In this document: piece after piece, positions 1 through 12,255 of the stretch
Numbering within the stretch: position 1 is the stretch's first letter
How the letters are laid out: every line of letters begins with the position of its first letter
DNA from: Fusarium oxysporum f. sp. lycopersici 4287
Lineage: Eukaryota > Ascomycota > Sordariomycetes > Hypocreales > Nectriaceae
Length of the DNA stretch: 64,000 bases
Direction of reading: 5' to 3'
NCBI RefSeq assembly: GCF_000149955.1
Contig: NC_030987.1
Coordinates: 4,459,190 to 4,523,189 of the forward strand
Program-made: the position numbers and the translations under genes
Notes under the pieces: generated by a model
The model's input: the letters and a program-made list of their open reading frames with translations, nothing else
Told to the model about the DNA's origin: nothing
Database searches by the model: none

Positions 1-487
1 CAAATCGAAATGGCCACTCCCCATCCTACCAAGTCAACCACATCCGTTCCAGAACGAACAGAAGAGGACAATCAACGGCTCTTTCAGCTCTACAAAAGCT
101 GGATCTTGACGGAGAGAGACGGCAAGGCGCGTCTATAGGTATATCGGTTCGGCTACGAATATCCAGCATAACAAGAAACAGGAACGTCGGTGGGTGTGTT
201 GCCTTTGCGTCAAGCAACGGCGGATTTTAATGGACCAATGACAAAAACATTGACGTCACCGAGGGCGGGCGGGACCCATTAATTACCATTGTTGGACGAA
301 GTAGGTTTCCATTCCACGAATTCCACAATATGGATCCATTTCCATAATGGATCCATTTCCACCCATTCCACATCGAAATTATTAGTCAGCATCCATATCC
401 ACGCCATATTCACAAATGTGTCGTGGAGTGTCGTGGATTTGAACCCTGAGTCTTCCTTACGTTGCACCTCCCCCCATTGGCTGGGAA
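1..487. other. No supported gene
   Basis: I see no convincing coding region. At about 295-385 there are imperfect short repeats built around GGATCCATTTCC and CCATTCCAC. The stretch may be upstream or eroded sequence of the HET-like fragment that follows. Confidence 0.4.
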
Positions 488-793
488 ATGTACTGGGATG
501 GCGATCCGATGAGAATGCAGTACGAGATTCTTCAAGAAGAGTGGCTACAGCGCAGCCGCCTGCCTGAGGGACCTGACGAGAGTGTGAAGCCAAGTAGTGA
601 GAAGGTTAATGAGACAGGAGATCCAAGATGGGATATGGGTCGCTTTGGAACTACCAGTGTCTTGGATGTTTGCAACGTGCTGTTGCTTAGAGAGGCGAGG
701 GATGGGGTATCTGAGAGGGTTGGTGTTGGGAAGATCAGTCACTCCGCATTCTTTTCTGCAATGCCTGAGCCTGATGTATTCTATTTGAAATGA
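488..793 (+). pseudogene. HET-type protein, C-terminal fragment
   Basis: An open frame of about 100 codons encodes a tail with CNVLLLREARDG followed by ERVGVGKI and then a short acidic end. This pattern (a description of personal wording or rank in the reply, then RxGxGKI) is one I associate with the C-termini of fungal heterokaryon-incompatibility (HET domain) proteins. The HET domain itself and all upstream exons are absent, because the sequence before 488 is repetitive and closed in this frame. It is probably the 3' relic of a larger gene. The family match is from memory of sequence style, so the assignment is tentative; it could be another fungal protein tail. Confidence 0.4.
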
Positions 794-887
794 ATTGGCC
801 TAAACTTATCAAGCCATCATCATAAGACTTAGAAAGTTTGAAATTGGGAGTAGATTTCAGTTATTTGCCTTAGTCCATCTTCCAAAA

Positions 888-1159
888 TCAACCACTAGCA
901 ACAAGCTCATCCGCTGGAACCCTTCGCTTCTTCCAAGCCGCAAGCCTCGCCCTTCTCCGTCTCTTCTTATTTGGCTTGACATTGCGACGGATGTTGGCCA
1001 GGATTTCTCTGATCGACATTGCTTTTACATCTATATACAAATTAGCTCTCAATACCTCATTCAACAACGTGTTTGTTCGCAGAAGCTAAGAAAGAAAGGC
1101 TTACCGGCAGCTGTGAGATTTGGTCGGCCAGTGGCCAAACTGGCGGTGGCAGAATCCAT
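888..1159 (-). CDS. Small basic nuclear-type protein, two exons
   Basis: This gene has two exons on the minus strand, each too short to stand out alone. Exon 1 is 1159-1105 and exon 2 is 1030-888. The 74-bp intron (1104-1031) begins GTAAG and ends TATAG, and the phase-1 junction rebuilds an Asp codon. The product is about 65 residues. Its C-terminal half holds a strongly basic run, NKKRRRRARLAAWKKRR, which would suit a nuclear localisation signal or nucleic-acid contact. I do not recognise the family. The start ATG at 1159 is the only one in frame upstream of the intron. The gene converges on the HET-like fragment, ending about 95 bp from it. Canonical splice sites and an open frame on both sides support it as real. 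Confidence 0.55.
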
Positions 1160-1176
1160 TTCTTCTTTGGAATATG

Positions 1177-1214
1177 TTTTTTTTTTTTTTGTTTTAAAAA
1201 AAAAAAAAAAAAAG
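1177..1214. repeat. Poly-T / poly-A low-complexity tract
   Basis: A run of 14 T, then GTTTT, then about 19 A lies just upstream of the small basic gene. It may be a promoter dA:dT tract on either strand, or an error-prone homopolymer. Confidence 0.7.
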
Positions 1215-1670
1215 GAGAAATTTGACTAAGTCAAAGAACAGAAAACGGTGCGGGACGGAAGATGCTGATGCTGATGCTGGAACTGGCCTAGGAAGGATCT
1301 GGATATGGGATTCTGAAAAAAACTAACCCTAACCCAGCTAAAAAGAATGCGGCGCTTTGGGAGGCACTGAATCAGGGGCGTTACATCTGGGGAAGGCCGC
1401 CACTGCCTTCCAGGTCTGTCCCACCAAAGCCTCGTCGTGTTCAGGATCACCAAATCGCATAGAGTCTTGAAAGTTGTGCACTATCTACAAATATTTCGAA
1501 TATCTTTATTCTCCGTGGAAATGATCGTCTGGTTTTCGTTTCATAAGCCCTCTGCTTCATCTCACCTCTTTCCTCTCTTGAATATTCTGGCTCTCTTTTG
1601 TGTTAAGACATGAGATAATGACATCCATGGATATCACTCTCATCGTCTTGGCTTCATATATGACATATCT

Positions 1671-2505
1671 CTAGCGATGCCATATAGGCGCCCCAGGAAT
1701 CCAACCCTTCACCCTCTGACATACCAACAAGTCCTGCGCCCCCTCCTCATCCTCCCCCTTCGACCCAATCGTAGCATAAATCGTGAACCCACATCTCTCC
1801 AACGCCTCAATCAACTTCAGCAGTATGATCCTTGTCGTGACAGTGTCTGTCCCCGAAGGATTCCACGGCATGTTTGCAAGATGCATCTTGACGCGGTCAG
1901 ATGTGATTTCACTACGTCTTACGTCACGACCAAATGTTTGGAGGATTGCATCTGTGAGGTCTTTGGGTGGTGAGTCTACGATTTTCAGTTTATCACTGTT
2001 GTCGAAGGATATGCAGATCCAGTCGCAGGGCGGTGGGATGGGATCTTGTTTCCGAAAGATGAGGGAATCTGGTACGTCAGTCAAGTTCACAGGAGAGTAA
2101 GAGAGTCTTACCTTTACTCTCAGACTTGAGCGTGATCTCCATAGATCCTTGCAACACCCACCCCATATCAAACAATTTCTCCAGAATTCTCAGCATTAAT
2201 CTCCTCGAATCATCGTTCCCACCAGATCTATGCAACCAAGGCCTTCCACGAAGCCTGAATTCTATTGACTCCCCATATGGTTGCACATGTGCGAGACCAG
2301 GTGACCACCGCGCTGCGACGACTTCTTTGATGCCTGATACTTCTGGTTCTGTGAAGTTGATGAGACGAATGCGGTCAAACATGTTGAAGGTCATGCAAGC
2401 GAATTGGGTTTGGAAGACGGGTGGTGATGAGGCCATGGTCTCTTGGAATGATGGAGGAAGATCGGGGGTTTTCTCGGGTATTTCTGTGGCTTTGGAAGTA
2501 GACAT
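1671..2505 (-). CDS. Conserved-looking hypothetical protein, two exons
   Basis: Exon 1 is 2505-2112 and exon 2 is 2068-1671. They are separated by a 43-bp intron (2111-2069) with a GTAAGA donor, an internal CTGAC branch-like site and a CAG acceptor. A phase-1 junction gives Asp, and the spliced product is about 263 residues. The first 30 residues are Ser/Pro-rich and probably disordered. After that come folded-looking segments with regular hydrophobic spacing, such as FNMFDRIRLINF and GWVLQGSMEITL. The second half repeats a similar layout (WICISF, GFTIYATIG). There is no signal peptide or membrane segment. I do not recognise a named domain. The end is the TAG/TGA region at 1671, just after IWHR. 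Confidence 0.7.
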
Positions 2506-3031
2506 CTTGAAATGAGTTTATAGATTGAGTTGTGATGCTAAATGATGAAAAAAAGCCATGTGTTGCGCTGGGGTTGTATAGGTATTGGTGTCGCGCAGAA
2601 ATTCGCTTTATGTCGGGAATAGCGTCACTAGCTTTAGCTCAAAGAACACCAAAAACCTTCTGGAATAGAGTGGGTTCCGGGTGCTTTATACACCTCACCA
2701 GGCTAACCAACTTCTGTTGGGTCGTGTGCTGCCTTACCGTGGCTGTGCGAGGCGCGGGGCGCAGCAAGATCACCACCACCCTCAGACTGATCCTCACTGC
2801 TTGCTGGCCATAAGCTGATCATTACATCTTGGCACAGACCCCAAAGTTGGAGCAGCAATTGGCTTTTTTTCATTCTCTCTCATCAAAGTCTTACAAGTCT
2901 AGTTATAACACGCCCGCTCCTCTCTCCGAAACTCCCATGCCCATCTACCACCCGGCCCAAATTCTACAAGCAAAAAAAGTAGTAAAAACTGCCGTGGTTC
3001 TGGCCATGCCCGTCGCCGCGTTTTTTTTGTT
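2506..3031. other. Intergenic / SWR1 3' flank
   Basis: This stretch holds the 5' flank of the minus-strand hypothetical gene and the 3' flank of SWR1. I see no gene in it. SWR1's true stop codon lies either inside the adjacent N gap or close to 2945-3031. Confidence 0.5.
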
Positions 3032-3154
3032 NNNNNNNNNNNNNNNNNNNNNNNNNNNNNNNNNNNNNNNNNNNNNNNNNNNNNNNNNNNNNNNNNNNNN
3101 NNNNNNNNNNNNNNNNNNNNNNNNNNNNNNNNNNNNNNNNNNNNNNNNNNNNNN
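3032..3154. other. Assembly gap (123 N)
   Basis: A run of N cuts the 3' end of SWR1. The bases next to it include a T8 homopolymer. Confidence 0.99.
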
Positions 3155-6100
3155 TCTCGAGTTTTGTGTCTTTGAGTTGCTCTGCATTATGCTGAGCATG
3201 TAGTCGTCAATGGTGTGCATTTTGTGACCCCATGCGTTATACTCCAATTCTTCTTCCAATTGGGGTGTGTCGAGATCGTCGAGGCCGCCGTCGAGAACAG
3301 ACTTGCCGGCGGGAGTACCTTGTCGCGCTGTTGATGTGCCGGAAGCATTGTTGCTGGGCTTCTCGGTAAAGTCAGCATCGTCTGCTTGGATTTCCTTCTC
3401 TGCGACACGGGCTGCTGCTACATCCTCTCTGTCTTCCGCTTGTTCAAGCGCCCGACCGACTCGTCGCTGATCAGTATTGGTGTCAGGGCCGCCGAGAACT
3501 CTATCCAAGGCAGCGTCTGCAGCATCCAATCCTTCGCTCTTCGTGTCAAGTTTGTCGCTGAGGACATCCCGTACAGAGAGTTTGTTGAAGTAGTCGGTGG
3601 TGAACTCTCCTTCTTGAATGACTACATCATCCAACATTTGCTTCTGTGAAGCTTTGCGAAGAATGTTGGCTTCAATTGTGTGTTCACTGACTAGGCGGTA
3701 GATGTGTACATCGCGAGTTTGTCCAATACGATGGCATCGATCTTGGCATTGCTTGTCCATGGCGGGGTTCCAGTCTTGGTCATAAAAGATGACGGTATCT
3801 GCACCTGTAAGATTGATGCCGAGACCACCTGATCGAGTCGACAGGATGAAGCATAGAATTCGCGGGTCATTATTGAATCGGTCGGTAAGGATTTGTCGCT
3901 GTTCAACCTTGGTAGCACCATCCAAACGGAGATATTTGTGGCCGTGAATGTTCAAGAATTGTTCTAGGATGTCCAAGACCTTGGTCATTTGTGTAAAGAT
4001 GAGGGCGCGATGACCGCCAGTCTGAAGCTTTCGCAGTAGCTTGTCCAAAACTTGGAGCTTTCCGCAGTCGTATTGTAATAGACGCTTGTCGGGGAATTGA
4101 ATGCTGAGTCGCATGCGCCCTTCATGCCAAGGATCGGGTGGCGCTTCTTTAGGTAGGAATGGTGCCCATCGGACGGGTTTCGAGAGTTTGAGGTCTTCAT
4201 CTGTAAATGCTTCAATTCCTTTGCGACCGAGGACAAATTGATCCATGTCTCTGGTCACAACGGCCGGCGTAACACATGAGAACTTCTCAATGGTCGTCTT
4301 GAAGCTGTCGGCACGTTGATTGACTGTCGGTATCATCGACTGAATGAGCCTCGATTCCTCTTCGAACCAAGACATTACCAGACGGGGGACTTTAGGGCGA
4401 GGCTTGTATGGCCTCTTGTCGGTACCAATAGTCAATAACTCTACCAAGTTCTTGCCATAGATAGGCTTCTTCTGGCGGCGCAGGGCATTAAGATATACGC
4501 AGTGTTGAAGTTCTTCAAAACGTCCCCACCTTGCGCCACTCTCCAAGTATGCGATATTTGATGCGACTGTTGAAGGATCTAGGTGGTCGTTTGCTTGGTG
4601 TGCTCGGGTTCTTTGAGCCTCTTTGAGGTCCATTAATATTCGATGAGAGCTAAGTTGCGAGATTCGTTCAGCCTGTGTTGTGGAGAGGGTTTCGGATTGT
4701 GTGGGGATGAGGTTGAGGAAGCCGAGGCTGACATCTTTCATGGGTTTGGGGTCGAGAAGTAGCTTCTGAATCCTTTGCTCGATAAAGTCATAGTCTGAGA
4801 CGACAGACTTGCTCATTCGGAAGGATGTCATGATTGGTCGGTCGACGAAGAGATCTGGGTGGTTGCAGACCTTTCGCAGCTGCATCAGACAATTGATGAT
4901 GGACAGATAATTGCCAGAGTTGAGTGTCTCCTTCGTGTCATTCCGTGAGAGGAATCCATCGTAGAGCTCACGTTGTCGTTTTGAGAGTCGGCAAAACTCA
5001 ACGTGCTCATACTTGGCGGGCATTTGCTTCTCGACATCGGCTTTCAATCGTCGTAGTAGATATGGTCGCAGAACTTTGTGTAGCTTCGAGATAATAGCTC
5101 GTGCCTCATCGTCCATCTGTTCTCTTCCACTTTCGAGAATTTGCGATTCAGGCTTTGCGAACCAATCGTGAAACTCCTGCAAGTCCGCGAACCCACCCAC
5201 ACCATTTTCGGCTGGCATGAGGAAGAAGAGGAGTGACCAAAGTTCTGTGAGGTTGTTCTGGAGAGGTGTGCCTGTGAGTAGTAGCCGGGCTTGGGTGTTG
5301 AAGCCAAGTAACGTCTGCCATCTTTGAGATTTGAAGTTCTTGATGTTGTGCGCTTCATCAAGGATCATGTAATGCCAGCGACGTCGCTTGAACACTTGTT
5401 GATCTTGGAGAACAAGTTGGTATGAGGTAATACAAACATTCCACACATCATCGTTGTTCCAGCCTTGTCGCTTGCGTTTTCGTTCCTCCTGAGATCCGTA
5501 GTATGCCAAAATTTTAAAGCCAGGGCACCATTTCTTGAACTCCATTTCCCAATTGAGCATGACACTGGTAGGGACTACAACAAGATGCGGTCCCCAAACT
5601 TCGTGTTGACACGCTAGATGTGCAAGAAGAGCAATGGTTTGAATCGTCTTGCCAAGACCCATTTCATCAGCAAGAATACCATTGGTGCTGTTGGCGTAAA
5701 GACCTGCCAGCCAGTCAAGTCCATCGCGCTGATACTCTCGTAGTGTGCCTCTAAGAAGAAATGGTACATCAATCTTGTGATTTGATGATTGCTGTGGTGA
5801 AGCAGATCGGCTTGGTCCAGTTTTGTCTACAACCATCATCTCCCCAGAAGAAGCCGTGTCCAGCTCAGATGGCTTGGTTTCTGATGTAGGAGGGGGAGAC
5901 ATACTATGAGCACGACTGGGAGGATTAGTTGGTTGTTCTGATGTTGATCTGTTGTTTTCCGAGGGTAGAGTTGGTGCGGATTCTTGTTCCTGGGTGGGTT
6001 CTGTCATGACAACCTCAGTGTCTTGTGATGTGAAGCCCTCCGCCACCGGTGCCTCAGTGACGGTATCACCATCGACCGGGACAGCCTTAGTCGCCGCGTC

Positions 6101-8143
6101 GGGTACATTAGTCTCTAGGGTCGGTGTTGAGGTTTGTTTCTGTGCAATATCGGCGGCCCCTTCATTTTCTATCGCGTTGTGTTTCTCAACAGAAGTTCCC
6201 TCATCCTGAACCTCACCATTGACCTTTGGCGTTGACTCTTCTGCGTCAGCCATCTCAGTATCCCCATTCTCGGTTGGCCCTTCTGTCGCAGCTTCATCGT
6301 TCATCTTCTTCAGCTCCGACTTGCCGAAAAGAAGTCCCAGGAGACCACCTCCAGCATCTTCATCAGACTCTTCTTCCGATTCATCATCTCCCTCCTCATC
6401 ACTATCCATATCGGTAGACCCCATATCATCATCCATATCAACAGACTCGTCGCTCGTGTCGGCATTTTCTGTCGCGGTTGCTTGGGCAGTATCGACTGCA
6501 TCAGTGTCATCGCGGCTTGGTTCGGTAATCGGTGTTTCTGCATCCGGCTTTTCGAGTTCTGGTATATGGGCATACTTTGCTTGCAGCTGTTCTTGTGTCA
6601 AGTTCTCATCACCAACATCCTTCAAATCCTCCTCTTCGTCACCCTCTTCCTCATCCGATGACATTATATCGCTGTCGGGGTCGTCTTCATTATCTCCGTC
6701 TTCTCCCGACGCCAAGTCAAGATCATCATCGTCGTCGTCCATGCTCATGTCGTCGCTAAGATCATCGAATCCATCCTCTTCCTCTTCAGAAAGTTGCTCG
6801 GAATCCAACCCTGCTCTCCGGGCTTGTAGTTTCTGCTCAGAGAGGTTAACAGCCTCATTCAAAGCTGCCTTGACTCTCTTCTGCTCTTCTTGTTCCCATT
6901 CGGCCAACCTTCGACGATTGACTTCAACACGAACATTCTCCCATGTACCGAAAAGTGCCTTCATCACAACACGATATCGAGATATCCATATTGCTCTTTG
7001 CTCAGCTTCGATCTCTTCCTCTGACTTTGGTTGGCGCCGTAACCACTCGTCTCGACAAGCTTCAGCCAACTTTTTCGCGGTCAATCGATGCCGTTGTTGC
7101 TCAGCCAGCATCAATTTTCGAAAGTTCGTCATCGCCTTCACCATGTGGTCTTGTCGAGCCCATTGCCTAGGCGGTTCTTCTTCTGCTTCCGGGAGGAATA
7201 CCGAGCAGCGCCCTTGGGAGAGTAGCCCACCATCTTCAACTTCTTGTTCAATTCGAAGGATGGTGCGCGCATCCTTGGCAGCCATTTCATCAGTGTAAGG
7301 AGGGCCATCTTCAGATGCCTGGAGTCCACCCTCTTCAACAGGAATGTCACCAGCTCGAGCCCAAAAGTCTTCAAAGTTCGTACCAATCTTGGGTTTCTTT
7401 CGGACTTGATCAGGATGCACTAGAGGAATATCACCAGAGCGTCCGACTCGTAACTTAATGCGGGGCGATCGATTGGTAACATTTTTCGATTCTTGAATGT
7501 CGTCTTTGACGTCGCTAAATCGTGCGGATCTTCTAGATCTAGTCGAGGCTTTTTGGGGAGAAGGGCTTCGACGTCGGGTGGATCGGGAAGGTCGGGTTTC
7601 TGTAGGCTTTTTTGAAGATTTTGGAGTCGACGCGGGTGTTTGCTTCGAGGGAGCTTTGGTGGCGGGGCTAGCTTTGTGTGAGCCGTTGGGCATCTTTCTC
7701 GAGTTGCCATTAGTCAACTGAATTTCTGCCTTTGGTTTGGAAGCATTGGAATTTGCGCCAGATCGCCTCGTGCTTCGAGTTTTTGTATTTGATTCGATTG
7801 GGAGTGTATTGATGCGGCCCGATTTTCGACGTCCATTTTCCGTGAATGACGTCGGGCCGTCGGCAGATATCTTCTTCCATGGTGGCGACTCGGGCTTAAT
7901 CTTTTTTGGCGTACGTGGAGGTGTTGATTCTCGTGTGCGTCGTCTTTTTGCAGGTCGTTCATCGTCATGGACATGACCGTTTGGCTGTGATTCCAGTGCA
8001 TCGCCGTTCGTTTCATCGTGACCATTAGTCATCCCGTTCAACGCGGCATCCCCATTGACGTGCGCCTCAGGCGCGTTCTCGTCCTTGATGGCATCAGGGT
8101 CCGACTTGGGCAGCACGTTGGCGGGCGACGCGGTCTCGGGCAT
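3155..8143 (-). CDS. SWR1: SWR1 chromatin-remodelling ATPase (3' end in gap)
   Basis: This is the catalytic subunit of the SWR1 complex, which exchanges nucleosomal H2A-H2B for H2A.Z-H2B in the nucleus. The frame is uninterrupted from ATG at 8143. The N-terminus is basic and disordered with Lys/Arg/Ser/Pro repeats. An HSA-like helical segment lies at about residues 330-400 (RQWARQDHMVKAM). A long Asp/Glu-rich stretch covers roughly 450-640, as expected of the histone-binding region. The Snf2 ATPase core starts near 810, with Walker A ADEMGLGKTIQT, then LDEAHNIKN. The C-terminal helicase lobe lies beyond about 1370 (ALIFTQMTKVLDIL, CHRIGQTRDVHIYRL). The large insert between the two lobes is typical of INO80/SWR1 enzymes. 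The last tens of residues fall in the N gap, so the stop is unknown. It is divergently placed from the NDUFB8-like gene. Confidence 0.96.
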
Positions 8144-8585
8144 AGTCGCAACGTGGAGACAGTGGACGCAGGGGGCGTTTTCTCTGCGAAGCTATCATTT
8201 GCGGGGTCGAAATTAATGTCTACAGAATAGTAGCGCTTCAGCGGATATTCATACAAATTTTGCACATGTTCAGATGCCTTGCGGGCGAACTGTGTGGAAT
8301 TTAGTGGTAAAATCCAATGTCGTCAGCAAAACTTTTGAGCTGGAGAAGAATCGAAGATGCACGCCCCTGGACCTCCGAATGAGCTAACCGAAAATGGCCC
8401 GAACGCGCTTGTTGATGCCTGAGGCCCAATTTTCGGTTGAGAATCATCACAGCCTCCATTGGCTAAAGATTCAACGAGCATCACATCACGTCACAGAGCA
8501 ATTGGTCGCCGCGACACTGTCACTCGGCCGAGGTATGTTGTCAGGAGGAACTTGATACATTCTCAATTGATCGCTAACTTCTCAG
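8144..8585. promoter_or_regulatory. Divergent promoter SWR1 / complex I subunit, with 5'-UTR intron
   Basis: About 440 bp separates the two start codons. On the plus strand a likely 5'-UTR intron runs 8533-8585. It has a GTATGT donor, a GCTAAC branch site and a CAG acceptor that abuts the ATG at 8586. No further motif is assigned. Confidence 0.5.
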
Positions 8586-9196
8586 ATGCTCCCTCAACGA
8601 ATTGTGCGGGCCTCGGCCCTGCGCAGCACCATGACAGCTGCTCGACGACTTCCCACGATCCAACGCCGAACCTTCCTCCCCGATCAGTATACCGACAAGA
8701 AGGTCATTGACCAGAAGTACCCCGAGCCTCCCAGCTTGAGCGAGGCCGAGGACCCCGGAATGGTCAGTGATGATGGATACGAGGCGGAGCGAAACTGATA
8801 ATCTCGCAGAACGGCGGCTACATCAACCCTCCCCGAATCAAGCGACAGTTCCGTGACCCTCATGCGAACTGGTGGGATCCTCAGGAGCGACGAAACTTTG
8901 GTGAACCCATTCACGAGGATAACGATGTTCTTGGAATCTTTTCTCCCTGGGAGTACACCTGGACTACCACTGGCCCTGGTGCTGTTATGGTCGGAACCTT
9001 TATCGCCGTTTTCTTGAGCGTTACCGGAGTTGTCTACCTCAACTATCCCGACCGTCCCGCTTATCCCCGAGAGTTTGAGGGTGGTTTGGAACGAGAGCTT
9101 GGTGGCCCTGGAGCTACAAGGGTGAGTGGTCAAGGATATTGGATATTCGTATGCTAACAGTTATAGGCTCGCATGGAGGGTGATGAGGAACCTTGA
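8586..9196 (+). CDS. Complex I subunit, NDUFB8 (ASHI/20.1 kDa) type
   Basis: This is an accessory subunit of mitochondrial NADH:ubiquinone oxidoreductase, in the membrane arm. Exons are 8586-8762, 8810-9121 and 9167-9196. Introns are 47 and 45 bp with canonical ends, and the product is 172 residues. The N-terminus is Arg/Ser/Ala-rich without acidic residues, which suits a mitochondrial presequence. The mature part has the family's DPHANWWDPQERRNFGEP block and EYTW, then a single membrane helix (GAVMVGTFIAVFLSVTGVVY), then YPDRPAYPREFEGGL. Length and order match the fungal B8 family. The start follows directly on a probable 5'-UTR intron. A clear nuclear housekeeping gene; the exact subunit name is from memory. 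Confidence 0.9.
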
Positions 9197-9708
9197 GAAA
9201 ATACTCATTTGTACATAAGAAAGAATGGTTCAATGGATTAAGTTCAATGGATGTTAGGACTGTGTACCATTGCAATTGATGGTTGAGACGAACTGACATG
9301 ATATGGCTAACAAATGGCTTGACTGTGCAAGGTGTAGTTTGTGGCACGGGACTTGAGTATAATGAGAGGCCAATCAATGGAAACAGTTGGATACGAGGCA
9401 ACGCTCCTTAATTGCTGTTTGTTTAGAAAAGTATCCCAGACCGTCCTGCTTGCACCGAGTCGAACTTACACCAGTGTGTCTTGTCCTTACCGGTGCCTTT
9501 GGTCCTAAAAACCTGTCACGGTCCCTGGAATCAACCCTATAGACCACGTTTAGTCCCTAAAATTGGCTCAACAGGCTCCTCGTCGCCTTCCTACAAACAT
9601 AACATAACATCTTGGGTAAGAGCAAAGACAAGCCATGATGTCGTCAATAACATCTCCCCCGACTCTCATTCATCGCTTCTACTCCCCCATATCTCCCATC
9701 CGATCAAG
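9197..9708. other. Intergenic
   Basis: 3' flank of the complex I subunit and 5' flank of the next gene. I see nothing further in it. Confidence 0.5.
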
Positions 9709-11020
9709 ATGCGGTACGAGGATTGGGATGTCCTTCTTTTCGAGGAGGGCTCTAGTATTCCCTCTCGGGAATTTAAGGTGACATGTCATGTTGTTCAACA
9801 TGCGGGTAAGTCAACGTTTGGAGTGCCCAACGCCAAAGCTAATCATCGCAGAGTCCATGGGCTCTGCTCTTCCCACCCTTACGTGCTTTGTTCCTGGCCT
9901 CAACGCTGGAGTTCCCTTTCGTCTGTCTATCCATTCTTGGAAAGCATTAAAGGATTTAAATGGTGATCATATCCTCAATATTAACAATTCGGTCCTTGAA
10001 ACCAGGCTCTTTATCGATGGAACTCTTGTTGCGTATGCTTCCCATTTGGCTGCTGGTATCATTGCTAATGATGGCAGATCTACCTCTGCCACCGGCAGCA
10101 TTCGCTTCCCATTGATCATAAACAGGCAAGGTCACGAGAGCCTCAAGTTTCCCTTTTTCCAGCAGGAACTGCTCTATCAACGTCATTGGAGCCCAGCCGA
10201 CAACCTCGGCCGTATCAAACTCCTCATCAACCAAAGCTTTTCCAGTGCTTCGCCGAGTGTTTTGTTCACAGGCAAGGTCAACAAGACAGTTGTCTTTTCC
10301 TTTCAACATGCACCCCAACACATTTTAGAAGGCCTTCAAATTGCCTGGCCTAACCCAGCCATGTGGAATCGTCAACGCCAACCTTCTGCATTAGCTTCTA
10401 CCGATAGTTCCCATGTCAGCTCACGTCCACCACTTTTTGCGCGTCGTGGACTAGCGGGCCCGGAACATATTAATGATGACGCTCTTGGAACGATGTCATT
10501 TTCTGGTTACCCTACATTTGGATGCCCAAATACTCCAGTAAACGGGCCAATGTCACCATGGAGTTACGTTCTCGCCCCGCCAGGAAGAGAAGGGTCACCA
10601 TATGTGTTGGCTTCCGAGGTGCAGCCTCGTAGAAACCAGGAACGAGCATGGCCGACTTCTCCAATTTTCACCGACGCCACGTTTAGGTTGGATCAGACCC
10701 AGAATGCATCGCAACAGATGTACCCCCAGCCGAACAGTGCTCCGATGTCATTTGTGCAACCTCAGCTACACAGTCCTGCGATTCAAGGGTCGACCGAATT
10801 CGGCCGAGGAACTCCAAGAAATCCTGCCAGGCTTATCTTTGCGCCGAAACGCAACAGTCCACAGGAGTCTTTCAACTTGGATGTTATTGAGAGGGCGACA
10901 AAGAGAGCTCGAACCAACACTCCAGAGTCTGCAAAGACACTTAACCACGAACAGCAAAATATCAGCCCTCACTTTGGTAGCCCTTACGAGTTGATAAACC
11001 TAGCTGAGGATATCATTTGA
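9709..11020 (+). CDS. Hypothetical fungal protein, DUF7918-like N-terminus (tentative)
   Basis: Exon 1 is 9709-9805 and exon 2 is 9852-11020. The 46-bp intron has GTAAGT and CAG ends, and the product is about 421 residues. The N-terminus begins MRYEDWDVLLFEEG. The first 190 residues look like a beta-rich fungal domain with PTLTCFVPGLNAGVPFRLSI and IHSW, then a charged region. In style this resembles the fungal DUF7918 family, but I could not test that. Residues from about 200 onward are low-complexity, rich in Pro, Ser, Asn and Gln, and end with a basic patch ERATKRART and an acidic tail. There is no signal peptide or membrane helix. The domain order suggests a nuclear regulatory protein, by inference only. 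Confidence 0.7.
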
Positions 11021-12255
11021 TCTTACGAGCGGATTAGGCGGTCCCCTTGTAGTCAATTACGGAACGCATCATATGACATGGTAGGGGTATGATATCTCAC
11101 CGTTTCCGACATTGTTGCTCTTGTCCTACATGTAGCATTAACCCATGTTTTATCACATATCAACATTTGTTGTCTAGCTGGTTAGATGCACAAGCATAGT
11201 TTGACCTTCGACAGGCAGTCGTTAATACAACATGCGATGATTCATCAGCTTCGCGAAGGTTCCGGGCTTCCATCTTAATGCCTTGCATGTAAACGACTTT
11301 ACAGAAATATGAATGGCAGGCTACTGGCAGCTTATAACACCTTGTACGACAGTTGTAACACCCAGTCTCGTCATGTTGACTCACTCAACGTGGAGGATTC
11401 GAGGTCGGCCATTCGACCTCCGTCCTCCGGTCCAAAGTTCATTCATTACAAAGCTAGGATGAGTTCGGGCTCGGGGTGTATTGTAAGTCCGCATATTGCG
11501 AAACCTCAAAAGTAGGGACCGTTCTGACCATCTCGTTCTCTTCTAAATGATCGAATTGGTTTGGTTAGGGTGGCACAACTTCTCATCCTCAAGCCTCCTC
11601 TTATATCGTGTAGCCCATTTGCACCCAACCTATAACGAGATCACTGCCGACCTGATACTATTCGTGGCTTTCATGTCGATCTATGCGAGTTCGTCAAAGG
11701 ATCAAAGTGTTCACATAGACATCCACCTCAAGGCCATCGCGCGACTGAGATGAGATTGGCCACTCTCATTGATCCCAAGATATATGGGCTTACCCACGGC
11801 TGAAGCTGAACGGAAACTCCGACAGTCATCTGAGGCTTATAGACAATCCGAAGGATCCTCAAGCCCCACGGCTTCCGGCTTCCGCTAGGCCGCAATTTCT
11901 AGCCTGGAGGAGTAAATGCGCTACACAATCTTATTGTTCCGCGCTTTCTCTTGGTCAAGGCCACTGAAGTCATGGCAGGCCCCCATATGCATGGGCGGAA
12001 TGCCACACCGTTGTGCCAGGCCACAACCGCAGGTGAAGATCTTTTGTGAAGTCTTGTTGCTGTGTTTTTCTCTGGCCCCCGACGTAAGACGAAAAGTTCA
12101 TCGACTCAGCATGAACTTCCTGAAAAGATTCCGTCGTGTTACATTACTCTGCAGGCTTCTCGTGGGTGATTGATGAAGCTAAAAGGCCTGTCTTTCCGCA
12201 CGCTTGGCTCTCGTTCCAGTTTATTTCCAACAGTGCTCGTTGAAACTCACTCAAG
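11021..12255. other. Intergenic, 5' flank of MFS exporter
   Basis: About 1.2 kb. Short open frames occur here, but none has coding character. Near 12080-12250 it is pyrimidine-rich, as expected of a fungal promoter or leader. Confidence 0.5.

Noticed and set aside
1320..1336. AACCCTAACCC, telomere-like
   Set aside because: Only about one and a half units; no array. The (CCCCCA)3 near 61170 is also not a telomere repeat.
6219..7298. 359-codon Ser-rich open frame on the plus strand
   Set aside because: It is the antisense of the Asp/Glu-rich region of SWR1; acidic codons read backward give Ser/Phe-rich frames.
9481..9966. 161-codon open frame across the start of the gene at 9709
   Set aside because: It reads through the 46-bp intron and upstream leader; the spliced frame is the coherent one.
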